From NCBI RefSeq assembly GCF_037126465.1, contig NC_088201.1, forward strand, positions 81,000,273 through 81,064,272: a stretch of DNA of 64,000 bases, given 5' to 3'. The translations under genes and the position numbers were made by a program. The DNA is from Ornithodoros turicata. Its lineage: Eukaryota > Arthropoda > Arachnida > Ixodida > Argasidae. Below, piece by piece: positions 44,840 through 54,307 of the stretch (positions are counted from its first letter, which is position 1; each line of letters begins with the position of its first letter). The notes below the pieces were generated by a model that searched no databases, had not been told where the DNA came from, and saw nothing but the letters and a program-made list of their open reading frames with translations.

Positions 44840-45037
44840 TGATATTAAATGGTAGGAGCAACTTATTTATTTACACATGGTAACAAGTCTTCGTGCACGA
44901 GACTGCACATCCTCAGGTTATCTGAGAAGTAACCTGGTAACCTGGTATCGCAGGTAACCTGAAGAAGTGCAGTCTCGTGCACGAAAGACTTGTTACCACG
45001 TGTAAATAAATAAGTTGCTCCTACCGTTTAATATCAT
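44840..45037. repeat. Foldback with ~85-bp arms
   Basis: TGATATTAAATGGTAGGAGC ... CGTGCACGAGACTGCAC (44840-44918) is the inverse complement of 44964-45037 with few differences and a single-base indel. An inner palindromic AGGTTACCTG/CAGGTAACCT segment forms the loop. Confidence 0.88.
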
Positions 45038-45580
45038 TCTTGGATTGGATAGAGTTAAGCTTATTTGGAGACTCCACCTGTGCCAATGGTCAAAACCGTC
45101 TGCGTTTTGAGTATTGCAATTTACCGTAATGGGCTTTTATAGTTTTGTTACCGCGTGGAGCAAATTACTTTCATACATGCTCACTGAAGTTGGTAAGCAT
45201 TATTCAGTATTTAGTTTATTATTTTTTATTATTTATTTGGTTGTCGTACCTGAACTGAATTTCGTTTCTAGGTGCATACCTCTAGTGCTTCAAGAGTAGG
45301 ACAGAGCAAGGCAAAGAAACCAAACAGAAAATTAGGAGAGTCTGTGCGACACTGAAGGACAAATTAAAGTCTATGAAAAGTATTTAAAGCCTGATTACCT
45401 CAATCGCGATAGAAAGTATTTGAACACGAAGTGGTGCTATGGGTGGTCGCTGTTGTTTATATCTTGAGTTCCACTATGTGGAAACCTCAGCACCTGAAGT
45501 AACACCGGGGCCGAAAAACCAAAAGGGCTGCCAGGCACACGTACACAGAGAGTAAAAAAGGGGGAGTAGAAAAGGGGGGG

Positions 45581-45674
45581 GATGGACGGAATGTGGAGGA
45601 CGTGCGGATGTGAGGATGTGCGTCCTCCACATTCCGTCCATCTAGTCTGAAGAAGAGCCTTCGCTCGAAACGTC
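45581..45674 (+). repeat. Perfect 22-bp hairpin followed by a hammerhead-like core
   Basis: 45581-45602 and 45621-45642 are perfect 22-bp inverse complements (GATGGACGGAATGTGGAGGA...). Four bases later, CTGAAGA (45647-45653), a 4-bp stem GAGC/GCTC with CTTC loop, and GAAACGTC (45667-45674) fit the CUGANGA-stem II-GAAA hammerhead core. It may be the terminal-repeat remnant of a Penelope-like or related retroelement. No cleavage strand identified. Confidence 0.5.
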
Positions 45675-45736
45675 ACCCCCCATTTCTTTGCTCCCCTCTT
45701 CGGTACACGAGTTCCCCCCTTTTTTTCTCTTTAACC

Positions 45737-45880
45737 CCGGGGCCTCAAGCTCTGAGGTAACCCCAGGACATCAATATCTGAGGTAACTCCAGAACCTCAA
45801 GCTCTGAGGTAACCTCAAAACCTCAGATGTCACATAATCCCTCAAGACCTCGGAGTCTGAGGTAACCTCAGGAACTATTT
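45737..45880. repeat. Palindromic minisatellite (CCTCA...TGAGGTAACC)
   Basis: About five imperfect units of 27-34 bp, each of type CCTCAAGCTCTGAGGTAACC, starting at about 45742, 45769, 45796, 45823 and 45850. Each unit is itself a small CCTCA/TGAGG hairpin. Confidence 0.78.
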
Positions 45881-46222
45881 TCAATAGGGCAGCCCTCCCT
45901 TTCCGATTTGTTTAGATGTCAGTCTGTCTACCAACGTCATCATTTATATTATGTTGAGTTTGTTACGTGATGTCCGGGACATGTATATAAGTAGGTATAA
46001 ATAGTTATGCCAAGAAATTTTCTATTATTAACCTTTTTTTTGTAGTTTGAATCCTTTGAAAAACCATTGCACAGCACCGAAACACAAAGGTTACATTATG
46101 ACCCAGTTTCACCAACCTTTTCAGCATCTGAACTAAGATGAACGGTCATTAAACTCTCTACTTCACTAAAGGAGTTATTATTACTGAAACATTCACCACG
46201 TCACCGATGAAAAAAAGAAGTG

Positions 46223-46228
46223 TATGTT
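46223..46228. repeat. Left target-site duplication TATGTT of the Polinton
   Basis: The 6-mer immediately left of the element equals 60257-60262 immediately right of it. Six base pairs is the known Maverick/Polinton duplication length. Confidence 0.92.
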
Positions 46229-47050
46229 AGTAGTATAGAGATAGACTGCATAATATTCGAGCGGCATAAGAACCGTGCGCTATAACGACATCCTTTTTCT
46301 AATCCAAGATGGCCGATTCTAAGCCAACACAATCCAGTTCTAAGCCAACACAATCCACTTGTAATCCATCACAAGCCAAATCCAAAGCCGTCTGATTGGT
46401 CGCCATTAGCTCCGCCCACTTCACGTTGATTGGCCCACGCTAAGCCCCACTGATCGTCGATTGGTTGACCGTAGCTCCTTTATGCTAATTAGTCGGCTCA
46501 GCTCCGCCCACTTCACGCTGATTGGCTCATGCTAAGCCTACTGAGCACTGATTGGTTTACCATAGCTCCTTGATTGGTGCACGCCCGCCGCGCTAAATAA
46601 GCGGCTCCGCTGATTGGTCCATTCTAAGCCTACTGGTCACTCTCCCAGCCCCCCCTCTGATTGGCTGCCGCCGCCGCCGCCACCGATTGGCCCGTTCCAG
46701 GCCCACTGATTGGGGCCCGCTGAACATAGCCTTGATTAGCGCCCGGCAGACGGCAGCGACCCCGCCGCGGCCCTATCTCGGATGTTCAAACTTACCCGGG
46801 CTAGCGGGTGGCCTATTGAACATAGCCTTCACCGGCGCCCGCCAGATGGTGCGCGGATCGCTCGGCGGCGGCTTCAGATGGTTCTAACCTATCTCAGATA
46901 GCTCTATGAGATCGAACAGGCAGGGAAAAAAATACCTTTCAACGTTTATTGAGTACATGTTTGAGGAAAAGCATGGCAGTCTTGGAGAGGTTGATTCCTT
47001 TGATGCTGGGCGTGGTTCCACGGAAGTGACGGATCATGTAGACGTCTCCG
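46229..47050 (+). repeat. Left terminal inverted repeat of the Polinton
   Basis: 822 bp, inverse complement of 59352-60256. The inner ~270 bp are almost identical; the outer half differs by indels in a tandem GATTGG-rich array. The inner edge is sharp at GACGTCTCCG (47041-47050), inside the 3' part of the secreted-protein gene. It contains about ten GATTGG (inverse CCAAT) motifs, several CCGCCC boxes and ATGCTAATTAG. A 66-codon frame (46687-46887) exists in both repeats and is probably fortuitous. Confidence 0.93.
46394..46713 (+). promoter_or_regulatory. CCAAT / GC-box array within the left inverted repeat
   Basis: GATTGG occurs about ten times in 320 bp (first 46394, last 46708), interspersed with TAGCTCC(GCCCACTTCACG) blocks and one TTTATGCTAATTAGTCGG. 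The repeat unit is roughly 60-80 bp at the outside and decays inward. Inverse CCAAT and GC boxes are eukaryotic promoter elements; an octamer-like ATGCTAAT next to a terminus recalls adenovirus-type replication origins. Function is inferred only. Confidence 0.55.
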
Positions 47051-47355
47051 GGACAGCGGCTGAGAAAAATTCCGTCCTCCGTGAGTTGGCACTTCCGCGT
47101 GCACTGGATATCTTCGTAGCTGTCGCTCACGTCCAGCAAGTGAACGCACGTACGCAACGATCCAGTAGCGTTCCTGTCCAGGTTAATGCCGGACCGCATA
47201 GGTACCACGTGCCACTCTCTGATGGCCAAGATGTCGCCGGGGCATTCGTGCGCGTACGTGTGCTTATTCTTCTCGAGCTTGATGCTTGCCGTACAGTTGC
47301 CGGCGTCCAGCGCCAGCGCGCACGAGACGAGCGAGAAGAGAACGAGGTGCCACAT
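46939..47355 (-). CDS. Secreted cysteine-rich two-repeat protein of unknown family
   Basis: The 138-codon frame starts at ATG 47353-47355 with a clear signal peptide (MWHLVLFSLVSCALALDAG; cleavage probably after LALDA). The mature part contains two related units: residues ~21-70 and ~89-138 each have Cys, then CPGD(I/V), an I-R-(E/H)-(W/F) block, Pro, and SGINL/KGINL. Cysteines at 21, 38, 70, 85, 89 and 101 could form disulfides, and NAT at 62-64 is a potential N-glycosylation site. The last ~37 codons and the AATAAA overlapping the stop (46945-46950) lie in the inverted repeat. Not recognised as a standard Polinton gene; it may be host-derived. It follows PolB directly on the same strand. 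Confidence 0.7.
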   Translation of the reverse strand: MWHLVLFSLVSCALALDAGNCTASIKLEKNKHTYAHECPGDILAIREWHVVPMRSGINLDRNATGSLRTCVHLLDVSDSYEDIQCTRKCQLTEDGIFLSRCPGDVYMIRHFRGTTPSIKGINLSKTAMLFLKHVLNKR

Positions 47356-47452
47356 CCTTCCAGTGACGCAGGTCAAATGATGCTACTCCTACTCATCCAC
47401 TGCATTATCTGTGCGGCGGTGGGGGAAAGAACGCCAGGTGAAATCTCGCTAT

Positions 47453-50400
47453 CTACGTCATCCACTCGAGCTCACCATATTCGCAGCTTCCGTACAGGTA
47501 GGAGTCTACGTCATTGTAGAGGTATCGTTTGTCCTCGTACGCCATCAGACTTCTTTTCACATTTCTGATGGTGTACATGCACTGTTTCTTTCCCACTATT
47601 GACACCTGTTCGTGCGATATGCTAGCGTGCTTGAATAGGGTATCACGGTACGTTTCATGGAGGAGGTGTTTGCGCACAATGTTCTTTTTGATCCCTTTAG
47701 CGCTTGCAATCTGTTTTCCCCCGGCTAATTTGATGGAATACATTTTAGCTTTCAAGCATACTACTTCCTCAATGGGTACGCTACCCGTTTCACTTTTGAA
47801 CGCGCCAAGTCTATCGCGATTCCTCTCGCTGTACAGTGGATGATCACGATCGAAGGAAGACAAGTCTAAATGGTCGTCGGCGATCGCACGTAACTGATCT
47901 TCGTAGTCCTTGCAGAATAGGCCGAGGATCAGAGAGTCCGTGTCAAAGTAGCAGGTAATCACCGGACAAGTGAGCTTACTCAACAGGGCTTCATAGTAGA
48001 ATGAGTACATGGCTAACTTACTCAGTTCTAAAATCGTGAAGCCAATCTGCAGGGGGAAATCGCATCGCACTTTTCTCTTGCGCATTTCGTACATGACACA
48101 ATTGGGGGATAAAATTTCCATTCGCGCGCATTCCACCTGACTCCCGTGGCGACTCGCCGTCTCCTCATCGAAGGCTACTCGCATGTCTCGCACATTAAAT
48201 TTATTTAGCAACGTACGCCCGAAGACCGCATTATTTGAGATTTTATAGAAATTTTTCTCGAACGTCGTGCTCGATGCGACGTGTCTGGCAACATTGTCCT
48301 CAATGTAGGGACGCAGGAATGGTGCCTGACGAAATTTTAGAATTCTGTGAATTTTTGTCACCCGCATGCCCAGTCTACAATAGAGCGCGAGCAGCGCGTA
48401 ATGAACAACGTACTCGATCTTGTCCTTGCACGTGAGCAGCAGCTTTTTGCTGTTCGCCGGCTGATACATTAACTCTTCGAGGAGCCCTCACTGGAATGGT
48501 GAGAGCCATTCCTTCGGAACGACAGCCTTCTCGGGAGCCAGGGGGAAGTACCGCGTCAGCGCGTGGATAGATTTTGGATACTCCAAATCGCACACGTACA
48601 CGAATCCCACGTCCGAATCTGTGGGACGACGCATAAAATCCACGGAGCTAAACTCCTCGACCCATTCGAAATCACCGACGGGGAGGTGCTTTATCATACT
48701 GAATCCGTAAAGATTGTTGCAATCTATGTACGATATGTACACCTCCTCTTTATCGGGATCATAGCCACTGCACAGCGGGTTGTTAGCCCGTAAATGACGC
48801 CTGCTCAGAGTCCGCTGACAGAGTCCGCCTCTAACACCCGATTCGATGGTCCGGTACATGTCATCGTCGATGATCAGCTCCAATTTTGCCCGCGTGTACC
48901 TTAGAGCACATTGCCACGAATAGGATGCCAGCGAAACACAATGAAGCAATTCCAATCTGCGCGCGTCGTAGCACAGGCGCCGGAAGTGCTGCATTACGTC
49001 AGCATGTAACAGGGCATCCATTTTCAGGTACAATGCATTATAATGCCTCAGATTCGAGCATCCAAAACGTTCAAATACGTGCAGCGCGTACTGATAGTCT
49101 TCGTCGCTTATATCCTCCCCCGTCAGATCGTTTCAGAAGGCGGATTTTGCCGGCAGAGCCAATTCGTCGTAGACCGCGAACGAGCTAACGTGGCTGTACG
49201 GGAATACACCTTTACGAAGCAAAATTTCGTAGTCATCTCCAAATACCTGCTTCAGGCATTGGAACGCCTCTGCGCCCTCCATGGATTTGACGGTTTCCAC
49301 GAGCTCTCCCAGCGACGAATTTAGGTACTGCATGGTATCTCTGAATAGGAAGGTGCCAATTTCGAACGATCGGATTTTTTCCATGGAACTGGCCACGATG
49401 AAGGGAGCTCGCTTCCACTCGAGAAGGTGAAATTCCCGCAACAGTCCGGCCAAATCGTAGGCCAGATTGTGCACCATGATGGGCAGTTTTTCCCGCGTCG
49501 TGCACGCCAAGTTACAGGGGTTGCACAGCCTCGCGATGTAATTTGTCTCGCCGGCAGTACAACGCTTGGAATGGTCGTGGTGCCGGACACGGGGTAGATC
49601 TTGCGCGAACTCCCGCCCGCAGTATGCGCAGTGGGTGGCAGCTCTGTGCCGCGCTCCTTGCTCATCATTCAGCACCATTTCCGCGGGGCAGGCGTTCAGG
49701 GCGATCATCTCGTCCCGCATTTCCATCAAAGCTCTGACGCACTGCCTCGCGGAATCTTCACCGTGGTGCGTCCTGATGCGCATCACCTTCGAGTCGTTGT
49801 TCGCACGAGCACGGCACAGAAGCTCGAGGTGACGTGACGCTGCATGCCAACACCACTGGGCGCGAGTACGCTCTCCGTGTCCAACGCGACGACGTAGTTA
49901 TACTGCTGCTTGTACTGTATTTTAGTAAATTCTACAAAGTTTTTGCCCGGTTCGCAAAATTCCAATATAATTTCGTTTACGTCCGCGCACAGGCGATGAT
50001 GTTTCGCCATGCTCTCTTCCTTGTTAAAAGAGTGCGTGCAACGCTCGCATACGAAACGCCTGTTGTCTCTCATCAGTAACCGCTCGAGGGACTTGATTCC
50101 AAAAAAATGTTCATCTACAGCCAATAAGTGAATTTTCTTTTCATACTCGAGTTTTGGAGGTCGCGACACGTGCACTCCCTGATCGACGTACTCGTATACG
50201 TACACGGATAGCTTGTTTTTGTCTTCGAATTCGTCCAGATCAGAGTAGGAAACGGGGAAGCAACTAGGCCACCAGTACTCCGTGGCATAGTTTTCACATT
50301 TTTTCCACGAATTACTTTCCTGCGGGTGCAGGAGGGCGAGCGTATTGTATTTAAAACACTCACCCTCCTTATGTGCCGGTAAATGAATATTCGTCAGCAC

Positions 50401-50978
50401 GTTCCTGCGTTTAGCCAAATGATCGGGAAGTGCCCCTTTGCATCCGAATTTTTTAGTTTTCACCGCGGAAATGCGTATTTGAACGTTTTGGACGTCGGTG
50501 GACACGAACCCACTCCCTTCCCGCTGATAGTTTTCGACGCGCCCCGTGGACTCCTGAATCGCGTCCATCAGGGTATTCGCGACGGCTCCGTCGCTGTGGA
50601 CTTCGCAAGCAAACGCCATAAAGTGGGCTATGTGCGCGGTTATCTCCCCCAGAGTTTCCTTCACCATTAAACAAATGCAAAACCTAAAGGGTATTCTTTG
50701 CGCTCTCAATATGGCGAGCATATCGTGAAAGTGACTCATTAAATATTGTCGCAAATCCTCTACTCCGTGATCGTGAACAGATGCCAATAGCGTGAATCTT
50801 TTGACGATACCTCTAAATGCGGCGTCAGTCTGGAAGAAGGGCAGGAAAGATGTATCCACGTCGGGGTGCGATCGGATCACGTGAGCAGACAGTGTAGGAG
50901 GTGCGCCGTCCCGAGAATCGTCGTCCGATTCATCCTCGATATCGTGAGGATCAAAAAAGCAGAACACACACCGAGGCA
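47453..50978 (-). pseudogene. PolB: Polinton protein-primed DNA polymerase B, disrupted
   Basis: About 1,170 codons span family-B polymerase with 3'-5' exonuclease. In order: a large N-terminal region, a zinc finger (CERCTHSF...KHHRLC, ~50040), Exo I (VALDTES, ~49870), an inserted Cys/His module (HCAYCGREF ... RHHDHSKRC ... CNPCN, 49500-49640), Exo II region (MVHNLAYDLAGL), the ISDEDYQYAL linker, Pol motif A (YIDCNNLYG, ~48710-48740), motif B (KISNNAVFG, ~48220-48245), motif C (YFDTDS, ~47935-47955) and KAKMYS. Damage: a frameshift between 49783 and 49815, TGA at 49133-49135 and TGA at 48488-48490, each in otherwise continuous homology. The 5' end lacks an ATG; a strong acceptor-like TTTATTTTCAG ends at 50979, suggesting an upstream intron. 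Replicates the element; inactive here. Confidence 0.93.
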
Positions 50979-51029
50979 CTGAAAATAAACGCGGATCCGT
51001 AAGAAACGTGCAACAAGTAAAGGGAATTA

Positions 51030-51640
51030 ATTACTTGTGAAGCGAGTGAAAGCAGACTGTTCCCCCCCTGAGGCGATCGCGCGGCTTATAAACCAGCATC
51101 CACACTACATGCGCCAACACGTCGGGGCTCGCTTGTTTCCACGCGGTCGTAAATCATGTGTCACCTTGCGGATGAGGCCACGTTGGGCCATCTGTTTAAT
51201 ATCAGAACGCGCGCAGCCGCAATGAGAACTCTATGGTGAGCTTTGTTTCATCACAGTCGAAGAAAATGTTGCGCAAGGTAATGTAAATAGGTCTTCTCCG
51301 AGAAATTGGGTCACCTTGAGTCGGCTGCATGTTCCAACGCGTTGGGGCCGCCTGTTTTATATCAAAATGCGCTTCATGGTCAAAATGACTTTATACTATA
51401 GAACAACGAGCTTTGTTTTATTCTCGGGGAAGAAAATGTTGCGTCAAGGCAATGTAACCAGAAATTGTGTCACCTTGAGACAAGCCCCAACACGACGGTG
51501 CCATCTGTTTAATATCAAAAACGCACTTCAACCCATCGTGGCAGGCCCTAGCGAAAGAAAATGTTTCAAGGTTTCTCCGAGAAACTGGGTCACCTCGTAA
51601 ATCATGTTTTCCGAGGCCACGCGTATTAAAACAAAAAGTA
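51030..51640. promoter_or_regulatory. Direct-repeat region between divergent Polinton genes
   Basis: Four imperfect units begin near GTCACC(T)TG at 51160, 51310, 51469 and 51589 (spacings 150, 159 and 120). Each is preceded by GAAA(T/C)TGnGT-like sequence in three cases, and three are followed by CATCTGTTTAATATCA(G/A)AA (51191, 51351, 51501) and GAAAATGTT. The region has no gene and lies between PolB (leftward) and the plus-strand small gene (rightward). It could be a bidirectional promoter/enhancer or replication-related repeat. Confidence 0.6.
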
Positions 51641-51872
51641 AACTGTTGTGCTTGATGAGACAAGTCTATCTGAAGGAAAATATCCCTATGAGCCCGCGTC
51701 ACCACCTGCTCATTGCCGAAACAAGCTTTCTGTAACCAAAAACAAAGGGTTCGCTTATGCAGTTTCCAAGAAGTTCCAAATGTCCTTCGCACGCGCATCA
51801 TATATCACATGCTGTTGCTGTGTGATTGTGTAAACAGAATCGCACCACCCTTGCGCTCCTCCAGGGGTGCTT

Positions 51873-51880
51873 TATATAAA
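51873..51880 (+). promoter_or_regulatory. TATA box of the plus-strand Polinton gene
   Basis: TATATAAA in CTTTATATAAAAGTTGCG, 180 bp upstream of the ATG at 52053. A candidate 61-bp 5' UTR intron lies between (AG|GTATGT at 51956 to TTTTCAG ending 52016). Consistent with RNA polymerase II transcription starting near 51905. Confidence 0.55.
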
Positions 51881-52052
51881 AGTTGCGATATATACAACTC
51901 ATTTGAGGTCTGTGAAGCCGTCGGTCGACTCCCGGTGAAGCGCACAACGAGAAAGGTATGTTTCACTGTCGTCTTCAAGATGAGGAAAGTTAGGTAATAG
52001 TTGTCCTCATTTTCAGTTCATTTGGCGTGCGTATAAACTTGCACTGAGAGAT

Positions 52053-52388
52053 ATGTCATCTATTGTCGAGAAGCTGGATAAACTAAAGAAACCCGGTGAT
52101 GGGGACATTCAGAAAATGAGCATTGTTCCGAGCAACGAAAAGCTCGACGTGTTGGACTTACGCAAAGTCGACACTATCTATGGGGAGTCCGTGTACGTGG
52201 AACTCCTGATGGACAACGATAAACGTGTAAAGGTGTACCTACCCAGTCATTTTAAGTGACTCACAGATGAAGATTTGCAAGAAATGCGAGAATTACCAGA
52301 TCTGAAACTAGAGAAGAAGGAGAGATTCAGGGATGGTAAAAGAGTCGCATCGCCCGACATCATCTTTACTCACGCGAAGAAGAAGTGA
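52053..52388 (+). pseudogene. Small plus-strand Polinton gene, one in-frame stop
   Basis: ATG at 52053 opens a frame with MSSIVEKLDKLKK and a block TIYGESVYVELLMDNDKRVK followed by VYLPSHF. A TGA at 52257-52259 interrupts it. The same frame continues with charged, plausible coding sequence to TGA at 52386-52388, followed by an AATAAA (52435-52440). The only gene of the element on this strand. The TxYGxxVxxEL...VYLP pattern faintly recalls small proteins seen in other arthropod Polinton-like contexts; function unknown. An OB-fold or ssDNA-binding role is only a guess. Confidence 0.6.
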
Positions 52389-52654
52389 CCGCGAGACCAG
52401 CGAAAGTCCGCGTCCCATATGTAGTCAGCAGTAAAATAAAAATACATGTATTTCTGATTTTAAATGTTGTGTTGTTGTGATGGATTAGGAAGATAGGCTG
52501 ATATGATGGGAAGCTCTATTGATAGAATGATATGATAGGGAGCTATAGCGCGTATTCATTGACTAAGCAAGTGTAGTTTGTGGGGAGCTGTAGAGAATAA
52601 AGGACACCAGGCGTTTTTAAGCGACAAACAACTTTTCTAGCAGCTTTATTGATT

Positions 52655-53002
52655 TTAGGTCATTAGCTGCGAGATTATCGGAAAACAGGGAAAACAGTAC
52701 ACACCACACATTGGAGAATACAGGCTTTGGATACAGACATCATTATATTCGTCGACGGTGAGGCGTTTCAACTCGGGTTCGATGGATGGCAATCCGAAGG
52801 AATCAAAGTAGATGAGGTCATCCTTCATTTTCGCGTACAGAATCCAGTGCTCCCCAGCCTGCTGAAGCCGATCGGTGTTCACCACGATCATACCCGGTCT
52901 ATCCAGCGCGTGCAGACGGTCGTCTCGAGCGTATACACCGCGGAAGAGTGCCGAAGTGCAATCGTTGTACTTCAGGAGTCTCTCAATATCTTGCTCGAAC
53001 AT
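52655..53002 (-). CDS. Adenain-like cysteine protease (maturation protease)
   Basis: The 115-codon frame starts ATG 53000-53002. Catalytic pattern of the adenovirus protease/Ulp1 family: His52 in GEHWILY, Asp67 in YFDSFGLP, Gln92 in CIQSLYSP and Cys99 in PMCGVYC. In Polintons and virophages this enzyme processes capsid proteins. The frame is short for the family and ends 16 residues after the catalytic Cys (FPCFPIISQLMT), so the C-terminal helices look truncated or shifted. An AATAAA on the minus strand (52645-52650) follows the stop. Immediately downstream of the major-capsid gene. Confidence 0.85.
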   Translation of the reverse strand: MFEQDIERLLKYNDCTSALFRGVYARDDRLHALDRPGMIVVNTDRLQQAGEHWILYAKMKDDLIYFDSFGLPSIEPELKRLTVDEYNDVCIQSLYSPMCGVYCFPCFPIISQLMT

Positions 53003-53055
53003 CGCTAATCCAGTGTGACGTTCCTGTTCTTATCGATGGACATAATTCGCACACT

Positions 53056-54300
53056 CTAGGACAGTATCAATACGGTTGTGGGTTCGACCAAGGCACGTCG
53101 GAACTTGAGTTGCAGACGAACGTTTCCACGCCTGATCGGTGACAGGTGGACGGAGGATTGATCGGGATCCAGGTCGTAGTACAGTAGGAACTTGTTTCCA
53201 ACGTAGTGGTCGTATTCGTAGGAGACGTGCTTCTCACACAGCTGCTCCAGGAGGTTGAAGTAGCTTCGGTGGTTCAGGTTATTGTTGAAGTCGAACGTGT
53301 CTATTCGCTGCGTCCCGTTTACGGTGAGCGTCGCCGACTCAATGTCACAGTTCACAAATCGGTACGGGTCCCGATTGAATGCTCCCTGGTAGGCTAGGGT
53401 GGGCACGAATGCGACCACCACCTTAGAAAGTATCTTCTCTGGAAATAAATCTTCCAGGCATGCATCCAGGTTGCCAACTGGTAGCGAACGAATACGCGAT
53501 TCACTTCCGGCCAGTGTGTAGAGAGCCTTGCGCTGCTGCAATTCCGTTTCGTGTCCGAGGAATAGGCTGGGAGACACGGTGATTTTCTTTATGTACAAGG
53601 TGGCACTCATGATTTCCACTTTATGCGTGTGCTGCTCCTGATCGGTCTTCATAATGCGGAACGCGTCGGAGCCTTGATAAAAAACAAGCCTAATTTCCAC
53701 TCCCGATATGAGTAGCTTAGGCTGCAGGAAAACATCCGAGTTGATCTTGGAAACCAGGTCGACGGTCTTGCCGCCACGTGTGAGGTTGTATCGTTCGGTC
53801 GGTCCACGAGCGCGAATGTTGTTTTCCGATTGACGCGCTTCTTCTTGCGTGTACAGACCTGCTTTATGCACGGTATTTTGCTCCGTGGTGCTGGCATGAA
53901 GCAAAATATCCAGGTAGCTTCTATAGCTATACAAATCATTATTCCTAATCATGGTCTGATTCAAGAAGACGGCTACGTTCTTGAAAAGCGAGCTAGCAAA
54001 CGCGTTGACGGGGTAGACCTCGTCGTAGGTCGTCCGATCGCCAGCCTGTGTTTCCGGTAGCGAACCATCGTCACGTACGATGCGGACTTTCGTCACTATG
54101 TACGCGGAGTTCAAATCGAGATAGTGGTGCCCCAAATTCGAAAGCTGGAACTCTATGACGGAGGATATGTCAGCGACCGGGTGGAATACCTCATATTCCC
54201 CTTTCAGTATACGCCACTGCGTTCCCGGCACAGAAAATAACTGTGTTTCCGACTTATCCAACAGAGGAGTGTCGGGATGTACGACGTTAATCGTGTCCAT
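53056..54300 (-). CDS. Polinton major capsid protein candidate (double jelly-roll type)
   Basis: An intact 414-codon frame from ATG 54298-54300. It begins MDTINVVHPDTPLLDKSETQ and has a conserved-looking IEFQLSNLGHHYLDL block, FKNVAVFLNQT, an SDVFLQPKLLISGVEIRLVF strand region near the middle, FLGHETELQQRKALY (~residue 245) and PYRFVNCDIESATLTVNG. Two beta-rich halves are compatible with the double jelly-roll fold known for Polinton/adintovirus hexon-like proteins. Position between the small virion gene and the protease supports the call. No stop or frameshift is seen in this gene. Fold assignment is by pattern memory and context, not structure. Confidence 0.82.
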   Translation of the reverse strand: MDTINVVHPDTPLLDKSETQLFSVPGTQWRILKGEYEVFHPVADISSVIEFQLSNLGHHYLDLNSAYIVTKVRIVRDDGSLPETQAGDRTTYDEVYPVNAFASSLFKNVAVFLNQTMIRNNDLYSYRSYLDILLHASTTEQNTVHKAGLYTQEEARQSENNIRARGPTERYNLTRGGKTVDLVSKINSDVFLQPKLLISGVEIRLVFYQGSDAFRIMKTDQEQHTHKVEIMSATLYIKKITVSPSLFLGHETELQQRKALYTLAGSESRIRSLPVGNLDACLEDLFPEKILSKVVVAFVPTLAYQGAFNRDPYRFVNCDIESATLTVNGTQRIDTFDFNNNLNHRSYFNLLEQLCEKHVSYEYDHYVGNKFLLYYDLDPDQSSVHLSPIRRGNVRLQLKFRRALVEPTTVLILS

Positions 54301-54307
54301 CTCGCAA

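Noticed and set aside
45737..45880. CRISPR array
   Set aside because: Units are tandem, variable and lack unique spacers; a minisatellite.
46687..46887. 66-codon frame in the left inverted repeat, repeated at 59515-59715
   Set aside because: It is duplicated only because it lies in the inverted repeat, covers the GC-rich promoter-like array and has no recognisable domain.
46906..47568. 220-codon plus-strand frame MRSNRQGKKYLSTF...
   Set aside because: Antisense to the signal-peptide gene and to the end of PolB; its start region is inverted-repeat DNA.
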